From positions 4,848,501 through 4,912,500 of the forward strand of contig OX365944.1 of the NCBI GenBank assembly GCA_947247005.1: 64,000 bases of DNA, written 5' to 3'. Source of the DNA: Spisula solida. Taxonomy: Eukaryota > Mollusca > Bivalvia > Venerida > Mactridae. The translations under genes were made by a program, and so were the position numbers. The notes beneath the pieces are model-generated. The model made no database searches, was not told where the DNA came from, and saw only the letters and a list, made by a program, of their open reading frames with translations. This document shows positions 11,939-24,394 of this stretch, in pieces (within the stretch, counting starts at the first letter, position 1; each line of letters opens with the position of its first letter).

Positions 11939-12514
11939 TTGTTTAATATTTTTAGTCTAAGGAAAGCACGTATTATATTATCTGTTCTACAAAAATCTAA
12001 GTCTCAGGTACAAGCAGCCACTGTACCATCATTTATTAACCATAAGCCTGACACAACCCCAGCACCATCTAGCAATTTTTGGGAAAGCATTGATATTACT
12101 TTTGATCATTTAATTTTAGCATGTGTGACTTTGACACTGGTATTTGTTATCATTTTAGTGGTTAAAACTTGTAAAAGCAGATGTCAAACACAAGTAATTG
12201 TTGAATTAACTAATGGATTTTCATGTGTGTATGTACCTGTATATAACCTTTCTATGTGTCCCAGCTACTGGAACATTCGGGTTCCACATGATATTTCATG
12301 TATTTCAATTCAAGGATTGTGGACACCCATATTATCCTTTGACTGGGATAATTTTTATGTAAAAAATAAACAAACTGAACAGAAAAGTAATGTTCAATCC
12401 ACTTTCAGAGTGGGAATTAGGAAATCTAGACAAATTCGACATATATTGCGCACCGCATATTCTGTGAATTTCTTTGCTAAACATGACAATTTATTAATTC
12501 CGTTATACATGTAG
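11939..12514 (+). CDS. Putative single-pass membrane protein frame (copy B), family unknown
   Basis: This frame encodes the same 191 residues as the frame at 7242-7817, with no visible amino-acid difference. It again starts at TTG, follows a TATTTTTAG acceptor-like site and lies near the 3' end of the internal region. Both copies being open fits either recent duplication or constraint; the near-identity of the non-coding flanks favours recency. Function is unknown. Confidence 0.5.
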   Translation: MFNIFSLRKARIILSVLQKSKSQVQAATVPSFINHKPDTTPAPSSNFWESIDITFDHLILACVTLTLVFVIILVVKTCKSRCQTQVIVELTNGFSCVYVPVYNLSMCPSYWNIRVPHDISCISIQGLWTPILSFDWDNFYVKNKQTEQKSNVQSTFRVGIRKSRQIRHILRTAYSVNFFAKHDNLLIPLYM

Positions 12515-13033
12515 ACCCATTGCACTACAATAATTAGAGTTGGCACCTACAAGTACATGTAAATGTACTGTGGTTAAAGACAAATGTCTATTTACTAGTT
12601 AATAGTTATGCCATTTTATAGTAGGTTGCAGTTGCAGCTTCTTTTTATTGTTTGATGAACATTGTGTGTGTGTTATTCATATATATATGTCTACATGTTT
12701 GAAACATCATGTTATATAACTATACATGAACTTCACAACTATTTAGCATGGTTGATGTAAATATTTCTGTTGCTGAAAATGAAATTTGTATAGACTTAAT
12801 AAAGTTTTTACATTCATATAAATAATGGTTGAAATTGTGTTACTGACATTATGCAATGTATATATTTTAGAGAAAAACATGTTCAGATTATTGAAATTAT
12901 TATTATTGTTGTAACCAAAGATCAAATTAAGTGTGATATAAGCCAGTAATGTACAAACATGGTTTTAACCAACATTTAAGGTGGGTTGAGAGTACACTTT
13001 ATAGGAATAAAGTAATTTAAGGGAGGGGGAATG

Positions 13034-15570
13034 TGTTATGCCCTAAAATTTGTGATTTGTTCTTTTACTAAATGTTAATAAAATATGGGTTATTTATAAG
13101 TTTGGGTTATAGAGGATCTTACATGAGTGTCTTTCCATATTGAATTTATTAAACGAGTTGAATAAAATGATAAAATGCGAGGCTCTGCCGAGCAATTTAT
13201 CATTTTTATTCAACGAGTTTAATAAATTCAATATGGAATGACACGAATGTAAGATTCTTTTTATCACATAAACTAAATACACAGTAAAAGTGCGTCAAGA
13301 ATGCACACACTTCCCCCTTAGGAAACAAACTCCATAGGAGTAAAGCGGTTCCTTGTATGAGCTAAGAAAATAGTGCAACAATGCATACCCCAATACGTTA
13401 ATTTTTGTGTTTTTGAAAATAATATTTTTAGGATATCTAAAATTCTGCAGATCTAAAATAACGCTTTACTAAATAAATGAATAAATAAATATAGGCCCGG
13501 AAATAAAGCCTATTCTGTCCGTTCCGTTCCGTGTTCCGTTCTGGGTTTTAGAAACAACCAAGCAACAGGGGAAGTAACCGCGTAATTTTATTCGTCTGAA
13601 AAGTCGAACGATTTTAAAACTGATTACAACACGATGCAAGTACTTGGTAAGCAAGGAAAATCGTCTTTAATACTCAATATTAACGAATTTATACAATGAA
13701 ATCAACACCCGATGCCGTGTGTGTGCAGTTATCAGTTATTTCGTAAGTACATTTTGTCCCGATCTTATTCGTACCCATTGACAACGGACCCACCGTTATG
13801 TTTACTTACGGTTATATCTCTTATGTTCTTGTACACCTGTTATTGTGTGATTATATATGTCCTAAAGGGCTCATACTTGGATATAAAATTTATTATATTG
13901 TAAAAAATGTATGCTATTCTTTGAATTTTTTGACAACGTGTATGAATACATAATTTCATAAATAAAGTGACTCGCCCTTGTATATACCTCATTTGCATGT
14001 TTATTACACTAGTGTAATACGGTTTTTATGTAATGGGTTTATTAAACTCCCAGAGCGTAGTTTATGTGATAAATATTTTTACATCTAAATTGTTGAAGTT
14101 GAAATTGTATGCTGGGAATTTCCACAGATATTATAGATAATCTATTTCTACACAATTTCTAGAATTTTAAGTATGTATGTTAAATATGGGTATTTTTACA
14201 ACAATAGATTGGTGTTCGTTATGTATGTTGTAATTGTTGACATGTTGAATGAGTGCATTTTTGTTTGATTGAAACATATGGTATAAAAACAGTTAACAAT
14301 GGAGGTGCGAAAAACCATTGAAACAGTATCAGCGAAGTAGCCGGTTTGTCTCCGGAATACTGCATTTCAGCCGGATTTCGGTGATTGGCAATTACAAGCC
14401 ATTTACACCTTTTTGTCGCTTGAGGCTCAAACATTCTTTTATGTCAGAATGAGCAAGACGTGTTAAGTAATTTTCAAACTCCTTTTTGATTGGTCAATAC
14501 AAAATGTCTTAAATTTTATTCGGCTTTTTGATTGGTTAATTATTGTTTTCGGTCTTTCGTTAAAAGTTGTGTCCTTCCTCAGAGAAGTCACTTTTGATAC
14601 CGACTTCTATGTTTTAAGAACTATACTTGTGTAAAATAAATTTAAGGAAAGGACACACTTCTTGATTATTTTTAGGTAAGAAACTTTGCTATATTCTTTA
14701 TGTATTTTACAAGTACTTTTATTCAGAAATTCAATATGTTTTATAATTCGCAAGATTTCTAATTGTTGAAGTAGTACTGTTTTACTGTAAGTTCAGTTAT
14801 TTTTGTGTGGGTGTAATATGCGTGTATATAACAAATGTACCTACAAAGGTTTATGAACTATTGATGAATAGTATTTTATTTCTGTTTTATAATTGTCTGA
14901 CAGTGTGGAATTGTATTTGAATTCATTATTGATGAATTAGTATGTATTGAGAAATTGGTATTTTCATCGGAGTAAAGAAATTTATTAAGCGGCCTATGTT
15001 GCACATAGAGCGCTGTATACTTTTCGGTTATTCTGGCCGTTTCGGTTCCATTATGCACTTAGCAGTAATTTTGTATCTTTGGATTTAATTCAACCCGGAA
15101 ATCAAAACAGAGATGTTTTAATTAAATTAGTTTTTGTTTAATTATCATTATTCCACGCTGTTTGACATAATGACATGTATGTATACTTCTTATTGATATA
15201 TTTTCTAAATGATTTAAACCGAAAGTTCAGGTCGATCTTAGGCCGTATGTATTTTAATGCTTTGTTTATTGTCGTCATTTGAACACTGTTTTCTATAGCA
15301 TTTAAAATACTTTAGACTTAAATTTCATAACATCTAATACATTTGATATATTTATGTTGCTTATTTGTATTCATAAATTATCGTGACTTTTTTGATACCG
15401 ACTTCTATGTTTTAAGAACTATACTTGTGTAAAATAAATTTGAGGAAAGGACACACTTCTTGATTATTTTTAGATCTTGGAAGACAGTCAACCACAGTTT
15501 GGGTGCACAGTAATACAGCCCCAAGTAACATATATCAACACACAGAAGAAGTAAAATCTTCTTCACAACA
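13034..15570 (+). repeat. LTR copy C, interrupted by a 964-bp insertion
   Basis: It starts TGTTATGCCC and ends TTCACAACA, then CATG. Without the insertion at 13111-14074 it is 1573 bp, matching A and B. It is the outer 3' LTR of the composite. Confidence 0.85.
13111..14074. mobile_element. Foldback element inserted in LTR C
   Basis: Comparison with LTR B puts the insertion between GGGTTAT and ATTTTTACATC. Its first 150 bp form a long hairpin: arms containing CCATATTGAATTTATTAAAC and its complement surround a GC-richer loop (GCGAGGCTCTGCCGAGC). TTTATCACATAAAC at 13260 is repeated inverted at the far end (GTTTATGTGATAAA). No transposase frame is present. Confidence 0.75.
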
Positions 15571-16325
15571 CATGCATTGAAATTTACCGATTTCCTCGGG
15601 GAACATCTCTCAGGAATCGGGGAACACTCTGATTTCAATCGGTAGTACATCACCAACTGCATCGGTGATGTACTACCGATTGAAATCTTGGGATTTAATC
15701 CCCGAATATTCGTTTATATTTATCGGAGATGTTTCTTGGGGTTACTGGGAGTCATCAGGAGAACTCCCGATGTGTTTCCGACGTAATTCATTGGTCCCAC
15801 TGCCTCCCAATGACAACTAGGAGCTCCGTGGACAGGTTCTACAAAAATGATCGGGAACCATCGGGGAAACTATGTGTAATTCCTTATCGCCGATGAGGAC
15901 TTCTTCAGTGGGACCTAGATTTAAGACGGCTTTGGTGTTTATACACCTTTCCAAATCTGCCACATGTGTGGGACGATGATGAACTGTGTGTAGCAATGTG
16001 TCCATTCATTGCAACATTATCCCCGACTTTGTACTTACACACCGTTCACTCTCGGAACATTTTTCTCTTCTTTATAATACTTAGTGTGTAAATTCGTGTC
16101 TTCGGGAAAATGCTTGTTTTTACTTTGAGAATGGTTTTACTGTCATTCTTATCTGTGATTAAACTGGTTGTGATCCATTCATTGACATAATTGTTATAGG
16201 TATGTTATTGGTCAATCTATTACCGTAGCTCAATAATGTAAGATGGTGATCCAGAATTACGTGAACTTTTGCTCTTATTAAAAACATTATACTTACAGTT
16301 ACACATCTGTAGACAATGTAATACT
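15571..16325 (-). repeat. Right arm of the long inverted repeat
   Basis: Reverse-complement counterpart of 385-911 and 2124-2319, most similar from 15790 outward. It also holds a perfect hairpin (15631-15687) absent from the left arm. Together the arms suggest one older palindromic element into which the LTR retroelement inserted at CATG. Confidence 0.75.
15631..15687. repeat. Perfect 24-bp-arm hairpin
   Basis: GATTTCAATCGGTAGTACAT plus CACC is followed, after a 9-nt loop, by its exact complement. All 24 pairs match. Confidence 0.95.
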
Positions 16326-18510
16326 AATGTATACTGTTCCATGTGTGTTTTGTCTTCAAATAATGTGTTCCACTTTTTCAAAACAAGTAATATATTTATA
16401 TAGCTTCTAATTTATATTTTACTATGTTTAAAAACTCCAACTTATTTTATTTCTCATATCTTAATATTGAGGACCTTTTTATCCCCTGTGATAATGTGAT
16501 CTGCTGAATATGAATTTTTTTATGTGATGTGCTATATATACTTTGTGGAATATTAAATGTGATAAATTTGATATCATAGCTGAATAATATATGTGCTTTT
16601 GTTGTGAACTGTATGTCTAATTTATTATGATTCTTATTATTCGTTTTAAATTTTATTTTGTCAAGGTTATTACGTACTTTTTCATTTCTTAACATTGAAT
16701 GTATTGATATTCTTAAACTGTGATAATATGAGCCTCATAATGTTTTTCCTTGTATCTAAAATAACCATGTTTTTCTTTTATAGTTTTTATTAATTTGTTA
16801 ATCAGATATTTTCGCTGTTTCTGTTAAGTGTTGCCTTCCATGTCCGACTTCAATATCCGTTTTTTTTTCTTTAACGATAGAAAACGTCGTTTATCACCAA
16901 TTCATGCTGAAACAAAATACATCATCAAGACAACATTGAATGAAGACAACATCAAGACAACATTGAATGAAGACAACATCAAGACAACATTGAGTGAAGG
17001 CCAACACCAATATAAACATCTTCTTTCTTTGTAATGCGAGAAGCAACAGACTGACATGGTGAATGATCAACTTATCAAACATGCAAGAGCGTCACTCAGA
17101 GGTCCAATCATGCCCTGGATCCTTCAATGTACCATTTTTACTCTCTTGTAGTTCCCAAAGCAAATGGTGTGGCGGTCAATAACCAGGACCAATACGGTAT
17201 ATAAATTATAATAGAATATACGTAGTAAGACCAACTGGTCAACAGTATTTCTGTCTAGTAAAATTATCCTGAAATCGGGTTTCCCAGCAGTTACCTGGAA
17301 GGAAGTCTAACTTGAGATCTCCTTGCACTCAAAGTGGGCGCTCTATCACTAGGATATTGTTATGTAGTGACTCCATACTCCTCATTTAGAATTTGTTTTC
17401 CCAGTGTCCAAATATAATCAATTACGAACAAGCTTTTGATACATCCAGAAGCCCTTGTATTAGACTGAAATCGCCTTATTAATCTCTGTATCATACGAGG
17501 ATCAATTATTAATCAAATTGTATCTTTGAAGGATCAGTTATTATCCTACAAGGATCAGTTGTTATTTAAAGTACATCCTACACTGATCACTCCTCGCTGA
17601 AGAGATTTATACGGCTATTGGAGTTATCAATTATATAATATCGAGTCTTGTAATTGCTTAGATAAGGACAGTTTTTAGTAAGACACCGAACAAAGTGGTC
17701 GTGTTCGCACGGCGACAAAATGTTGTACAAATATTGTGAATAAAATGTTACTAAAACTTCTCTGTATTGTTGTTACATGACAATATCGAGGCGGACAAAC
17801 TCATTAAGTTACTATTGTAAGTTACCATTGAAGAAATGTAATGATGTCTCAGATCTACTTAAAGGGTGGTAGCAAATAACAACAACACTTGACATATGTG
17901 ATTATTGATATATTTCAGGATACAGGTGTTTACTGTGAATGTTTACACACTTCAACAAATTAACAACTATATAACAGCAAAATAACAATAACAATATAAT
18001 GTTGCCTTGGCAACCAACTCAAGAAAGTAAGTTGCAGACTTTAAATACACAATGACGAATGGCAGTCATTCCTGTTAGGCAGTTTTTGCGGCTATTGGTT
18101 TTTATTCCAAATAATCAGCCACGTATTGTTCTTTATTTTACATATTTTACTAACAGTCTTTCATACCACACTTTAAAATCAAAGGTCACCTGCAGGGTGC
18201 TTTACATCGACAGGGATCTCAACTCCTGGAACAGGGTCGTCTTCTGTAACGTGCAATATTCCTCAAAAGTGATTAACATTATCATGGGTGTTTTACCAAT
18301 AATGAATTTCCGGCAGCGACGATAAAAACAAATATTCTAATCAAATAGACTTTTGAAAGCAATCGATCAGTGCACACGTATTATCGCATACAAAAGCACA
18401 ACTCCCGTACATACACGTCTCAATGAAAGCACAGCATGTTAAGCCTAAAATTAACGACAAAACATACCATATCACAGTTAGGGTACTATAAACATACGAT
18501 ACACCGTACT
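16326..18510. other. AT-rich intergenic DNA with minor repeats
   Basis: No gene recognised. A 24-bp unit (ATCAAGACAACATTGAATGA...) is repeated about three times at 16921-17000. A faint tRNA-like block lies at 17225-17345. The rest shows no structure I can support. Confidence 0.5.
17225..17345 (-). repeat. Possible decayed tRNA-derived SINE
   Basis: On the minus strand, GTGATAGAGCGCCC resembles an A box and GAGATCTCAAGTT sits where a B box would be, about 30 nt further on. Other SINE parts are not clear. Confidence 0.3.
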
Positions 18511-18830
18511 TATATACTTTTTGTTGATACATATCATAGGCACATGGTTTCAACTTATTTGAGTCAAAATTATCTGAGTGTACCCTATAAAGAGGAAAAG
18601 TTGGGCAGCACCAATGTTCAGCCGAAACGGATATGACGTTTCGACAGCTGGTTACCAGCTTTTGTACAGTTGTCACTGCAAACATGGATACCAGTCCCTA
18701 CTACGTCATATCTGTCTCGGCTAAACATAGCCGCTGCCCAACCTTATATATATATAGGGCACACTCGGATAATTTTGACTCATATAATTTGAAACCTTGT
18801 GCCTATGGTACATATCGAAGATTTTCTTTT
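18511..18830. repeat. Foldback element with arms of about 110 bp
   Basis: The left arm (to about 18640), with GAGTCAAAATTATCTGAGTG and GTTGGGCAGC, is the imperfect complement of the right arm (from about 18690). The spacer is about 50 bp. Frames on both strands here are by-products of the palindrome. Confidence 0.8.
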
Positions 18831-18948
18831 CTATAAAGAACACACATTCGCAAGTTTCGTCACGAAAAAATCATCTGATGTCCTTTTAGGGCCTGTGTAT
18901 AATATAACGATCATTTACAACATTTAGAGTGAAACACTTGACGAAAAT

Positions 18949-19698
18949 CCTATGGGAGAATTTATCGGCAACAAACCGGTTTTAGTTTATTGACGGTTTG
19001 ATGAACCAGATACTTTTTTCAACACACCAGGACTGAACTGGTTTTGTTTACCTAGTGGTTTTAAACCGGTTTGTCAAACCGATCGAAACACCCCTCAAGG
19101 TGGTTTGGTCGGTTCGTGACTATCCGAAATTGTTTCTAATCATCAAAATGGCGGAAAGCATCCTGAAGGAGAATTTTTGTTTCATTTAAAGTAAATAATA
19201 AAGAAATACAAAACATGTGAAAATGAAGATTCCCAATTATCAATAACGTCACAATGAAATTGTCAGAGCCCTATCTCTACTTTCGGGGACCTGTACCGGG
19301 GCCTTTGGAAGGGAGAATTTCACGTTGTTTAAATACCTAGGGTTGTAATAATAGCGATAATGTTAGTTTTCATTTTTATGCTGTTTTCAGTTGGCATAAA
19401 ATATGCATCTAGAAAGGATGCTGATTGTTGGAATATCGATCTACATGATGCAATTGTGATTTTGTTTTCTTCAGAAGTGTGGAAAATATGTGTTTTGGAT
19501 AGGGGAATGTGGCCGAATTTCGGCCCTGTAGTAGTGAAAACGTTATATAATTCTATATGTCCGCCATTTTTGAACTGCATAGAGCAAACCACATATTTAT
19601 AGCTAAACTTCAAACTAAAACAAACTAGTTAGAAATCACTTCGCTCAAACCACCTAACTAAAACGTAAGCCGGTTTGTTGCCGATAACTTCGCCCTAT
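18949..19698. mobile_element. Terminal-inverted-repeat element, about 750 bp
   Basis: The ends share TTATCGGCAACAAACCGG in inverted orientation, and subterminal copies of the AAACCGGTTT type occur inside. Two overlapping frames in the middle have no recognisable product. It is probably non-autonomous; the superfamily is unknown. Confidence 0.6.
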
Positions 19699-19892
19699 GT
19701 GTTATTCATCACATGATCCATTCAATTGGACTAACAATAATTATAGCAATGATGCTGCTCGTCTAACTATCTACATATATCACACGTATAACAAAAAAAA
19801 TTAACATACAAATTTTAGTTTTATGACAATATACAACACATATACATGTTCATATACTCGTTTAAAATTCATTATTAATTTCTATCGACATG

Positions 19893-20443
19893 TTACATTG
19901 ATCGCAATGTACCTGTATATGTTACATTGATCGTAATGTACCTGTATATGTTACATTGATCGTAATGTACCTGTATATGTTACATTGATCGTAATGTACC
20001 TGTATATGTTACATTGATCGTAATGTACCTGTATATGTTACATTGATCGTAATGTACCTGTATATGTTACATTGATCGTAATGTACCTGTATATGTTACA
20101 TTGATCGTAATGTACCTGTATATGTTACATTGATCGTAATGTACCTGTATATGTTACATTGATCGTAATGTACCTGTATATGTTACATTGATCGTAATGT
20201 ACCTGTATATGTTACATTGATCGTAATGTACCTGTATATGTTACATTGATCGTAATGTACCTGTATATGTTACATTGATCGTAATGTACCTGTATATGTT
20301 ACATTGATCGTAATGTACCTGTATATGTTACATTGGTCGTAATGTACCTGTATATGTTACATTGATCGTAATGTACCTGTATATGTTACATTGATCGTAA
20401 TGTACCTGTATATGTTACATTGATCGTAATGTACCTGTATATG
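19893..20443 (+). repeat. 29-bp satellite, 19 nearly identical units
   Basis: The unit is TTACATTGATCGTAATGTAC followed by CTGTATATG. The period is exact for 551 bp and I see only two point variants. Each unit contains a small inverted repeat (TACATT...AATGTA around GATCG). There are no spacers, so it is not a CRISPR array. Confidence 0.97.
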
Positions 20444-20559
20444 TTACAATGAGTATTTTCTGTATTGATCCCTTTAATAGGGAGCGTATCTCTAGATCTA
20501 AAAGGGGGATATATGAAACCGTCTCTGGTAAGTTGATAACCTTACGACATAATTACATG

Positions 20560-20653
20560 TTTCAGCAGCTTGACCGTTTTTCCAGCACCCTGTAAAAACC
20601 TGTGTTTTCGACGGTTTCACAGGGTGCTGGACAAAAAGGCCCAGCTGCTGAAA
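20560..20653. repeat. Hairpin with arms of about 35 bp
   Basis: TTTCAGCAGCTTGACCG...CCAGCACCCTGT on the left pairs with ACAGGGTGCTGG...CAGCTGCTGAAA on the right, over a loop of about 25 nt. Confidence 0.85.
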
Positions 20654-21838
20654 AAGATCTTATATTTCTTGGAAAGGAAATGATTACCCCTTAGCGAGGC
20701 GTATATTTCATAGAAAAGGACGAAGAAATAAATATTTATGGCTATTATTGTTTTCCAATGTTGACAAATTTCGACTTGGACCTGTAGCCAAAAGTCACGT
20801 AGTATTGCTACACTGTTCAAGTTATTAAGCAATTTCTTAGGAATCCCACGTGAATAATTATATGTATAGCATTGCATATGTAATATCTCATATATGAATG
20901 TTTATTGCAACATGTGGGTAACATTCAAAATATCAAACTCGAATATTTCGGTATAATAAAATATCGTAAATGTCACATGGCAGTGAGTGTGATATAAATA
21001 TTACCAAACTTTGAAAACAGACTTCCCCTCTCAGGTACTATTCAGTTCCTTCGTGTCACTGTCATTGCAATCAGATATCTATATCATATTACATAGGTTG
21101 GTCTATTATTGTACTATAAATCTATTATACGTCTGAAAAAATATGTACCGTAATTGCATTACGCATGTAGTTCTAATTAAAATTAACATAATTACAATCA
21201 CACATTATGCTGATTAATTACTCGTCTTCATCCTCAATTATTACAATCGTCATTGCTAACACGTGCGCACGTAATAGGTAACACGTGCACACGTTATAAA
21301 GAAAATATTTACTGTATCCCCTCTATGTCACCGTATTGCACATACATGTATATAAATTATAAACTTATGAACTCATAAATGCACACACAGAACAAAATGT
21401 AATGCTTTTCGGCAAAGCAACAACAACAACCTCAAAAGCCGGAGCTTTCTATAACAATGATTCAAACACGTAAACTAGCGCACTAAAAATAAATATCTAA
21501 ATTAGGGATGTTTACACACTTTAAAACTATAAATTAAACATTTGGCCCTGATTGAGGCTATGTATATTTATATATACAGCTATATGCATTTGCAATAAAA
21601 TTAACTCCGAAGAAGAAAGACAATAGACTTTGCTATCTGAGTGTCTGTAATTTATAGTTAAAACAGAGTCCCTAACCTAGCTATTTTACCTATAGTTAAC
21701 AGTTCGGACCTACAGGGTGTTAAAAAAGTTCATTATTAAGGTTTAAGTTTCACTAGTTTATATTTCTGAAGTACTAATATTTGGTTTATATGAATGTAGT
21801 CTCAAAACTTTCCGGACATCCCTCGTATATACATGTAT
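20654..21838. other. AT-rich intergenic DNA
   Basis: No gene recognised. At 21258-21297 two CACGTG palindromes occur within ACACGTGCGCACGT and ACACGTGCACACGT, echoing the larger cluster near 56.0 kb. Confidence 0.5.
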
Positions 21839-22870
21839 GAACGTATCTATTTCTGCCGTATTCGTCTCGTATTAAATGTTTGAACGTATCTATTTCTGCC
21901 GTATTCGTCTCGTATATACATGTTTGAACGTATCTATGTCTGCCGTATTCGTCTCGTATATACATGTTTGAACGTATCTATGTCTGCCGTATTCGTCTCG
22001 TATATACATGTTTGAACGTATCTATGTCTGCCGTATTCGTCTCGTATATACATGTTTGAACGTATCTATGTCTGCCGTATTCGTCTCGTATATACATGTT
22101 TGAACGTATCTATTTCTGCCGTATTCGTCTCGTATATACATGTATGAACGTATCTATGTCTGCCGTATTCGTCTCGTATATACATGTTTGAACGTATCTA
22201 TTTCTGCCGTATTCGTCTCGTATATACATGCATGAACGTATCTATTTCTGCCGTATTCGTCTCGTATATACATGTTTGAACGTATCTATTTCTGCCGTAT
22301 TCGTCTCGTATATACATGCATGAACGTATCTATTTCTGCCGTATTCGTCTCGTATATACATGTTTGAACGTATCTATGTCTGCCGTATTCGTCTCGTATA
22401 TACATGTATGAACGTATCTATGTCTGCAGTATCCGTCTCGTATATACATGTATGAACGTATCTATTTCTGCCGTATTCGTCTGTATATACATGTATGAAC
22501 GTATCTATTTCTGCCGTATTCGTCTCGTATATACATGTATGAACGTATCTATTTCTGCCGTATTCGTCTCGTATATACATGTATGAACGTATCTATTTCT
22601 GCCGTATTCGTCTGTATATACATGTATGAACGTATCTATTTCTGCCGTATTCGTCTCGTATATACATGTATGAACGTATCTATTTCTGCCGTATTCGTCT
22701 GTATATACATGTATGAACGTATCTATTTCTGCCGTATTCGTCTCGAATATACATGAATGAACGTATCTATTTCTGCAGTATTCGTCTCGTATATACATGT
22801 TTGAACTTATCTATTTCTGCCGTATTCGTCTCGAATATACATGAATGAACGTATCTATTTCTGTCGTATT
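21839..22870 (+). repeat. 44-bp minisatellite, about 23 units
   Basis: The unit runs GAACGTATCTATTTCTGCCG, TATTCGTCTCGTATATACAT, then four variable bases. Variants include G for T in CTATKTCTG, alternating ATG-TTT/TAT/CAT/AAT ends, and 42-bp units that lack CG in CGTCTCG. Long frames on both strands derive from the array and should not be called genes. Confidence 0.95.
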
Positions 22871-23794
22871 CGTTTCTAGCTGTATAAGTTTATTGTTTAC
22901 GATAGCGCTTCAAAATGTCGCCATTTTGTTTCCCATTTGTAACTGATAACGAAGGCTAAGACTCGTTTGCGTTTTTTATGTAAACACAATTGTATCCAAG
23001 ACGGTATAATGGAGTGTTGTAGGAAACGAAGATAAAAGAAAAAAGGTTATTAATGATAGAAACATTTTCCTAAGTCGGTAGACTATTCAATTGCTTCTAA
23101 ATTTTGAATAAACGAGGTCAAACGTAAATGTGCGTGGACTAATTATCGAAAATGAAAGAAAAACACATAATGTAGACTTCCTGGTCCTGTTTTTAAACAT
23201 TATTTTAGTGGATTTAACAATGTATAGACTTTAATATTTTCCTTAGTCGGCAAACTATTCAATCACTTCAAAAGTGTGAATTAATGAGGTCGAACGTGAA
23301 TATGCGTGGACGAAAATAAACCAATATGTCTTATGTTGGTTTCTGGGGAATGTTTTATAACCGTACTTATACTGAGTTTAAAACATTCTACACCTTTTTG
23401 AAATGGAAAAAAATGTTACAAAAATGGATAAATGTTGGCGAAAAATGAGTTTATTTAAATATTACTTTTAAAAAATAATCAGAGACGTAGCTTGGTATTA
23501 ATTTGTAGGCCTTGTTAATTTGTTAATATTGAGGTTAAAACAAAATAATTACAGTGAAAATTATTGTCTTAATTTAGAGATAGTTTCATCATTTAAGTGA
23601 TATTTTATTGTATGTGAATAAAGATTTACCCAGGATGCAGCTCAAACATGAAGTTAATTAATGGTTGGAGTGATGTCATCTATTGTTGACTGACAAATAT
23701 GTACACACACTAATGAATTTTACACACATACACATGTGAATTAAGCGAGTTAGACTTATAAAACAGGTAAATAATACAGTAAAGCATATTTATG
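22871..23794. other. AT-rich DNA with a diverged tandem duplication
   Basis: Blocks near 23048-23150 and 23219-23320 share ATTTTCCTWAGTCGG, ACTATTCAAT and GAGGTCRAACGTRAATRTGC, so they are two old tandem copies about 172 bp apart. Nothing else is recognised. Confidence 0.55.
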
Positions 23795-24362
23795 GACATT
23801 CTACATATCTGTATCACAGGTAACTGTATCATCGATAAAAAGTAATACAAAAGAAATTATTTTATAAAATTTATGTTATCTTAGAAAGGTGCATTTGTAC
23901 TAAAGTGGTCAGATTTTCATAGTATCAAAAACAAGAATTGGCTTTCGATATCTTCATAAAGTAATTTCATTCATAGACAACATCGTTAGAACTACCTCCA
24001 TGCTAAGTCCCATCGAAATTGATTTACTAGTTAAAAAGGTTATACCATGAAATGTATACCCCGGTGTCCAGTCAGTCACTGAGGTGCATTCAATAGAAAC
24101 TACAATGTTATTCTAAACCAGAAAAAAGAAAGTGATATCACGCCTTGTGGGTTTATTTTCTTATTTATGGACGGATTTTTAAAATATTGATATGTAATAA
24201 TATTTAAAATAACACAAGTATTGATGAAATGTTTATTAAAAACAAACTGCACCTCAGTGACCGGGTGGTCGATTTCTCGTGTTATAAACCTTTCTAAGAT
24301 ATTATAAATTTTATAAAAATATTGTTTTGTTTAATGATACAGTTACCTGTGATATGTATACT
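23795..24362. repeat. Foldback element with a long spacer
   Basis: ATCACAGGTAACTGTATCAT and TTATAAAATTTATGTTATCT in the left part recur inverted on the right (24283-24362). GTCACTGAGGTGCA near 24076 is repeated inverted at 24249. No coding content. Confidence 0.7.
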
Positions 24363-24394
24363 TCTGTAAATGTATCACACAGTACCATACACCA

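Larger units (their letters stand above)
9908..13033 (+). mobile_element. Internal region B of the LTR composite
   Basis: This region has the same content and order as internal region A: primer-binding-like site, 19-bp minisatellite, membrane-protein frame and purine tract. The extra length relative to A is explained by six additional 19-bp repeat units. Confidence 0.8.
2324..15570 (+). mobile_element. Composite LTR retroelement: LTR-internal-LTR-internal-LTR
   Basis: Three LTR copies of about 1.57 kb start TGTTATGCCC and end TTCACAACA at 2324-5324, 8337-9907 and 13034-15570. They are separated by two near-identical internal regions of about 3.0 and 3.1 kb. A purine tract precedes the second and third LTR. 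The whole unit is flanked by a 4-bp target duplication, CATG (2320-2323 and 15571-15574), so it behaves as one insertion or as one insertion later expanded by unequal exchange between LTRs. I find no gag, protease, reverse transcriptase, RNase H or integrase in the internal regions, so the element is non-autonomous. The copies differ by only a few substitutions plus later insertions, which suggests recent origin. The plus strand is assigned from the purine-tract side. Confidence 0.85.

Noticed and set aside
18341..18836. Overlapping 114-, 66- and 67-residue frames
   Set aside because: They fall on the arms of a foldback repeat, on both strands.
19893..20443. Regular 29-bp repeats resembling a CRISPR array
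   Set aside because: Units are contiguous with no spacers, and the window is eukaryotic.
22374..22798. Frames of 60-97 residues on both strands
   Set aside because: Artefact of the 44-bp minisatellite.
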